NCBI GenBank assembly: GCA_032622095.1
Contig: CP136066.1
Span: 46,722,911 to 46,786,910 of the forward strand
Origin: Siphonodentalium dalli
Taxonomy: Eukaryota; Mollusca; Scaphopoda; Gadilida; Siphonodentaliidae
Direction of reading: 5' to 3'
Length of the DNA stretch: 64,000 nucleotides
Positions within the stretch are counted from its first letter, which is position 1, and each line of letters begins with the position of its first letter. Below the pieces are notes generated by a model. That model saw only the letters and a list, made by a program, of their open reading frames with translations, did not search any database and had not been told where the DNA came from. The translations under genes were made by a program, and so were the position numbers. Positions 60,359-64,000 of this stretch are shown piece after piece.

Positions 60359-63300
60359 TTATAAGTCGTCGATGTCAGTGTCATCGTCACCACTGTCCTC
60401 AGAAATAGATGACTCCGTGTCGCTCTGATGTGACTGGTTGTCGCAACTGTTCAGTCGGCACATCTCCGTGCATCTCATGGCGTAGTCAATACACGAACAG
60501 TCCCCCTTAACACATTTTCTGGAACAACTACATGACATTAGCTCAAGTACTTCATCGGGGGCTGGATTCCCGTCCATTCAGTCAAAAGTAAGTACTTCAC
60601 CGTCGTCAGCAGAAACCACAGTCCATCCATGACCGTTTGATGGCGATGGTAAATCTGGTTTACTCTCAAGAGAACGCCTCCAGATAGCAGCCTGATAATT
60701 AGCTCGTTTACAGTGTTTTTGTAGACAGTCTGAACATGGAGGCAACTGGTGGGACTCAACCTTCCCTTGCTTTGAACAGAACAGGTCATACCGAAGGTTG
60801 TTGACATCTCTCCTGGAAGTCTTGAACCATATAGTCTGCATGTGAATAATTCCAATCGCCCGAAAAGGTCATCAGAAAGCACCCACTCAGAACCCAAATC
60901 GGCGAATGTAGCCGCGAATTCAGAATCTTCACTCATGAGTTTCCATGCTGGTAATTTTCCACGCCCGGCAAATGCACTGACCGAGTCACAACCACTATAT
61001 GCATGGAGTCCTATCAGTCCTTGGCAAACTGCTTCACCATATGTCTCCGCTATGCCATGAATGTCTATATATCTAGTTCTGCCGGCTGTGCCACACTTTT
61101 GTAACAATGGAATACGAAATTCTTGGGAAAAGCATATGCAAATTACTAAAACGTCAGTGTCTTCCGAGGAAATGACAATCGATTTGATACCATCAGACTG
61201 GGAAGCGTGCTTAGCATGAAACACAAGCCTGGTGTCTGCTTCCTCGTGAGAACATTCTAGTTCGGGAACAAGCTCTTTTCCACGAGAGCTGATCAGGAAG
61301 CACTGGGAGAGAAGAGTTACATATATAGATCGGTCACCAATGCTATATATGTACGCATCGTTGCTCCACTCGTGAACGAAGAATTTGATCAGTTCCGTCT
61401 TATTTCTGCTCCCCTGTAGAAACTTGCGCCACTGACGTACAATGTGACTACCCGATATCTCCTTGAACTGAACACCATCACCATCCGATGACCTCTTTTC
61501 GCGTTCAGCTGTTTTTATGCTCAAATCTTTATATATATACATCGAATACAATGTCTATTCTTTCACTCTGACCGCCTTGTCTCAGAGCTGAAGCAAAAAC
61601 AACAGACGCAATCTCACCAAATGTTTTCTGGTCACCCTTCATCTTCTGCACCAATGCCATTCCGTCGATAATGGTAGCGCACGGCAGTGGGATTTCTTCA
61701 ACAAAATCGATTCCCTTCTGTAAAGCATTCGCAAGTGTAGCTTTATTCGTTTTTCTTGGCGTTCCGTCTGGCACAGCAAGAGCCCACGGAATGGGACCCA
61801 ATGGGTGAGATAATACAACTTTCAAATCTAACTCCTTCCTTGTTCTGCTCACGAGAATCATTTGAGTAAATAGATTACGATCACGCTTAAGAATAATCTC
61901 CTTTCCTTTAGCATATGATATTTTTTTCTTTTGTTTCATTTCCGTGAATGTCTTAAGTTTATTCTTTGAAATTGGTCCACAGAATACTTCATCGGCACCT
62001 TCCTCTAATCTCTCTTTTTTGAAATCTTCAAACTGTTTTTCACCTACGATCTGTGCCCTATCGGAATCATCAGCAACAACTTTAGGAGCTTCCCGCGCAG
62101 TCGACAAACTAGTCAATTCATGGTGCCTGTCGAACGGATTTGTCCAATTTTTGATGGTGTTAACAACCGCGGAAACAAATTGTTCGTCTTTTTTCTTTCT
62201 CGGATCGGTCAGTTCTGAGTGGGTATAACCATGTTTTTTAAGTCCGAGCATCTCACGAAATATTCGCACGAATGCACATCTGTACTCAGACGTCATGTAA
62301 TAGCGTGCAACTGCACACTCTTTTAAGCTGAACCGGCGCACTCCTGGTGTTGATTTGGTATCCTTATTTGCCGTTTCCTCGATGGTTTGGTCAACCGGTA
62401 TCCTCCCGAATGAGCTGTTGGGTCCAATTTGCACAGAAAAGCCTCCCTTTTGGAAGTTATCATAAACGTCTGGATGAGTATCAACTAACATAGACATTTC
62501 AGCATAATACACTGGTAAGTATCGTGCATAATTGACATTGTCATAGGCAAAGCACCACGGAATCATTCGTCTAACAGCTGCCATATGAAGATCCCAGTCA
62601 CCCTCTCGAGTAGCCCTTATCAATGCTAGCATTATGTCCCCGACGATGTCCAGATACGACATCCAGAATCTTGACATCACGCCATTTGACTGTCTGAGAT
62701 AAGCCATAAACTGTCCAAACATATCCAAAGTCCTTTTCACAAGCTCACTATCTAGTACACTTTGAAAACTAGCGCTGTCTGTGTCAGTGTTCATTTGCTC
62801 TAGAGTGTTCAGAACGCATTCAATCCGTGTTCCCTGTGAAGGGTGTGTTTCTGCAATCCATTCAAGAAAACTTCTCCCAAGCAATCCGCATCAATGCCTC
62901 AAACACGTATTTGCGTGTACGAACGGCGCGATTATAATGTTTGCCACTCATCACAGATTTCAGGGATCCTTCTGCGACGATGCCAGTTTCAATACATATA
63001 TCTCGAAGACCTGCATCCTGGAATCGTTTTCCAAGTATGTTTAAAAAGTTGCAAATCGTGTGAAATGTGCCCAATCTCAAAACGATTCCCGAAAAAACAT
63101 CCTTTCTCTTCCACTTCACCTCTGCTACTTTTGCATATAATGCCTGGTCGAGCACTATAACTATACTTTTCAGTTCAAGCTTCTTCTGAATTGAAAGTGT
63201 CCTTTTGAGTATTTCTGAGCATGTCGCCATGTCTGTGGCTGGAGAAGTGATGGTAGGGAGATAACCAATTTTATCTTGCACAACACTGACACCATCGCGC

Positions 63301-64000
63301 ATCTTTATATTGAATCCTGTCCATCCTGGTATTGTCCGATTATGCATTCGCTGGTGAATAGTACGTGATATAACCCATAGCATCGTCTTTCTAAATGCAC
63401 GAATTGAATATATTCTGCCATCTTTCTCAACAGTTGTTAGTTTACCCGGCCCGAGTCTTTTCCCAGCATTGTATACGGACAGATCCCTTGATTGTGGCTC
63501 AATACTTCGTCTTTTATCTTTTACATAATTAGTAGACTTTTTCTCAGGCTCAGGTCCGAATGCGCGTGGCTGAATAACAATTCCATTTACCCGGTGGCTG
63601 GTCCCCCCTCCTGTGAGAGTTTCTTCCAATATATCAATATTGTCCCATGCCAGTATAGTTGGTATATTCGGAACAACCGTGTCTGGCAAGATGATGTTTC
63701 CACCCGCGGAACTCTGAAGCTTCTTTACACACAAGGAAGTATCATTTTCCTCAATTTGATCGTACGATATACCATGACCGAGTCGGTTTAATGCTCTAAT
63801 CAGTTCTGTATTTCCCGTAAGTGATTTTACTGCGATCGGTAGAATAACATGCTTAAGTGTTTTTTGCCTCCCATTGCTGACACTGTAAATGCAATCTTGG
63901 GAAAAAGAATTAGTAAGCAATTTCACCCTTTGGGAAATACTAGGAGATTTGAAGTCTGGTTGTCCAGTGAGCAGGGTGGTGAAAAGTGTCCTCAGTTGCG
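60359..64000 (-). pseudogene. Large multicopy-type protein with FEN1-like nuclease motifs and C-terminal CXC motif, broken
   Basis: Open at the right edge, so the N-terminus is missing. Four consecutive pieces in three frames read as one protein: 64000-62862 (HRVNGIVIQPRAFGPEP, TIPGWTGFNI, LGTFHTICNFLNILGKRF, GLRDICIETGIVAEGS), 62884-61529, 61551-about 60842, and 60841-60359. Near 61245 comes EEADTRLVFHAKHA, then SSEDTDVLV and, at about 60990, GLHAYSGCDSVSAFAG; these parallel the EAEAQ, SEDSD and GCDY landmarks of FEN1/XPG nucleases. The end (LMSCSCSRKCVKGDCSC, CTEMCRLNSC) is a tesmin/TSO1-like CXC motif. Breaks: about 1 bp near 62880, TA-run growth near 61525, a shift near 60830, and TGA at 60578-60580 where tryptophan is expected. 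I recall similar unnamed proteins in many invertebrate genomes (unverified). Function is unknown. Confidence 0.75.

Overview
This window reads as nuclear DNA of a marine invertebrate. AT-rich intergenic DNA, frequent tacatgta-type words, many poly-G tracts, diverged minisatellites and very dense small DNA transposons together recall mollusc-like (lophotrochozoan) genomes. That assignment is inference, since no diagnostic single-copy gene or rRNA is present. No operon, phage, CRISPR array or convincing tRNA was seen. Coding content is low and most of it comes from transposable elements.

Region by region. 0-3 kb: the C-terminal part of a CACTA/EnSpm-type transposase (DUF4218), entering from the left edge. 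3.4-10.1 kb: an 821-bp terminal-inverted-repeat (TIR) element, then an imperfect tandem duplication whose second unit carries a 1.6-kb transposon, itself carrying a TTAA-flanked MITE. 10-24 kb: no recognised gene. Here lie three hAT-type elements, two with perfect 8-bp target site duplications (TSDs), one of which has a 15-bp minisatellite core, plus other repeats. 24.4-26.4 kb: a CATTAA-motif field and a tandemly duplicated segment holding a candidate short first exon, intact in one copy and decayed in the other. 27.7-30.3 kb: the only host-like gene identified, two minus-strand exons of a DHRS11-like short-chain dehydrogenase with matching splice sites. Its intron holds a foldback element ending about 20 bp from the splice donor.

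31-47 kb: two unassigned small ORFs, then a near-identical tandem duplication (33,159-37,716 and 38,366-42,941). Each copy carries a LINE 3'-ORF fragment and a non-autonomous hAT element with a perfect TSD. Flanking blocks suggest that an 8.4-kb unit was duplicated and that one copy then lost 3.25 kb at a 4-bp microhomology. An uncollapsed haplotype in the assembly is the main alternative. 49-59 kb: an 8.8-kb block sits between two colinear pieces of the same satellite. It holds a decayed LINE ORF2 (endonuclease plus reverse transcriptase), a 4.5-kb tandem-repeat region and a decayed LINE ORF1, all in minus orientation, which suggests one interrupted LINE insertion. 60.3-64 kb: a minus-strand pseudogene of a large multicopy-type protein, running off the right edge. 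It combines motifs resembling FEN1/XPG-type nucleases with a C-terminal tesmin/TSO1-like CXC motif, and is broken by three frameshifts and one nonsense codon.

The parts do not form a shared pathway. The window is mainly a record of nested transposition, minisatellite growth and recent duplication around one ordinary metabolic gene.
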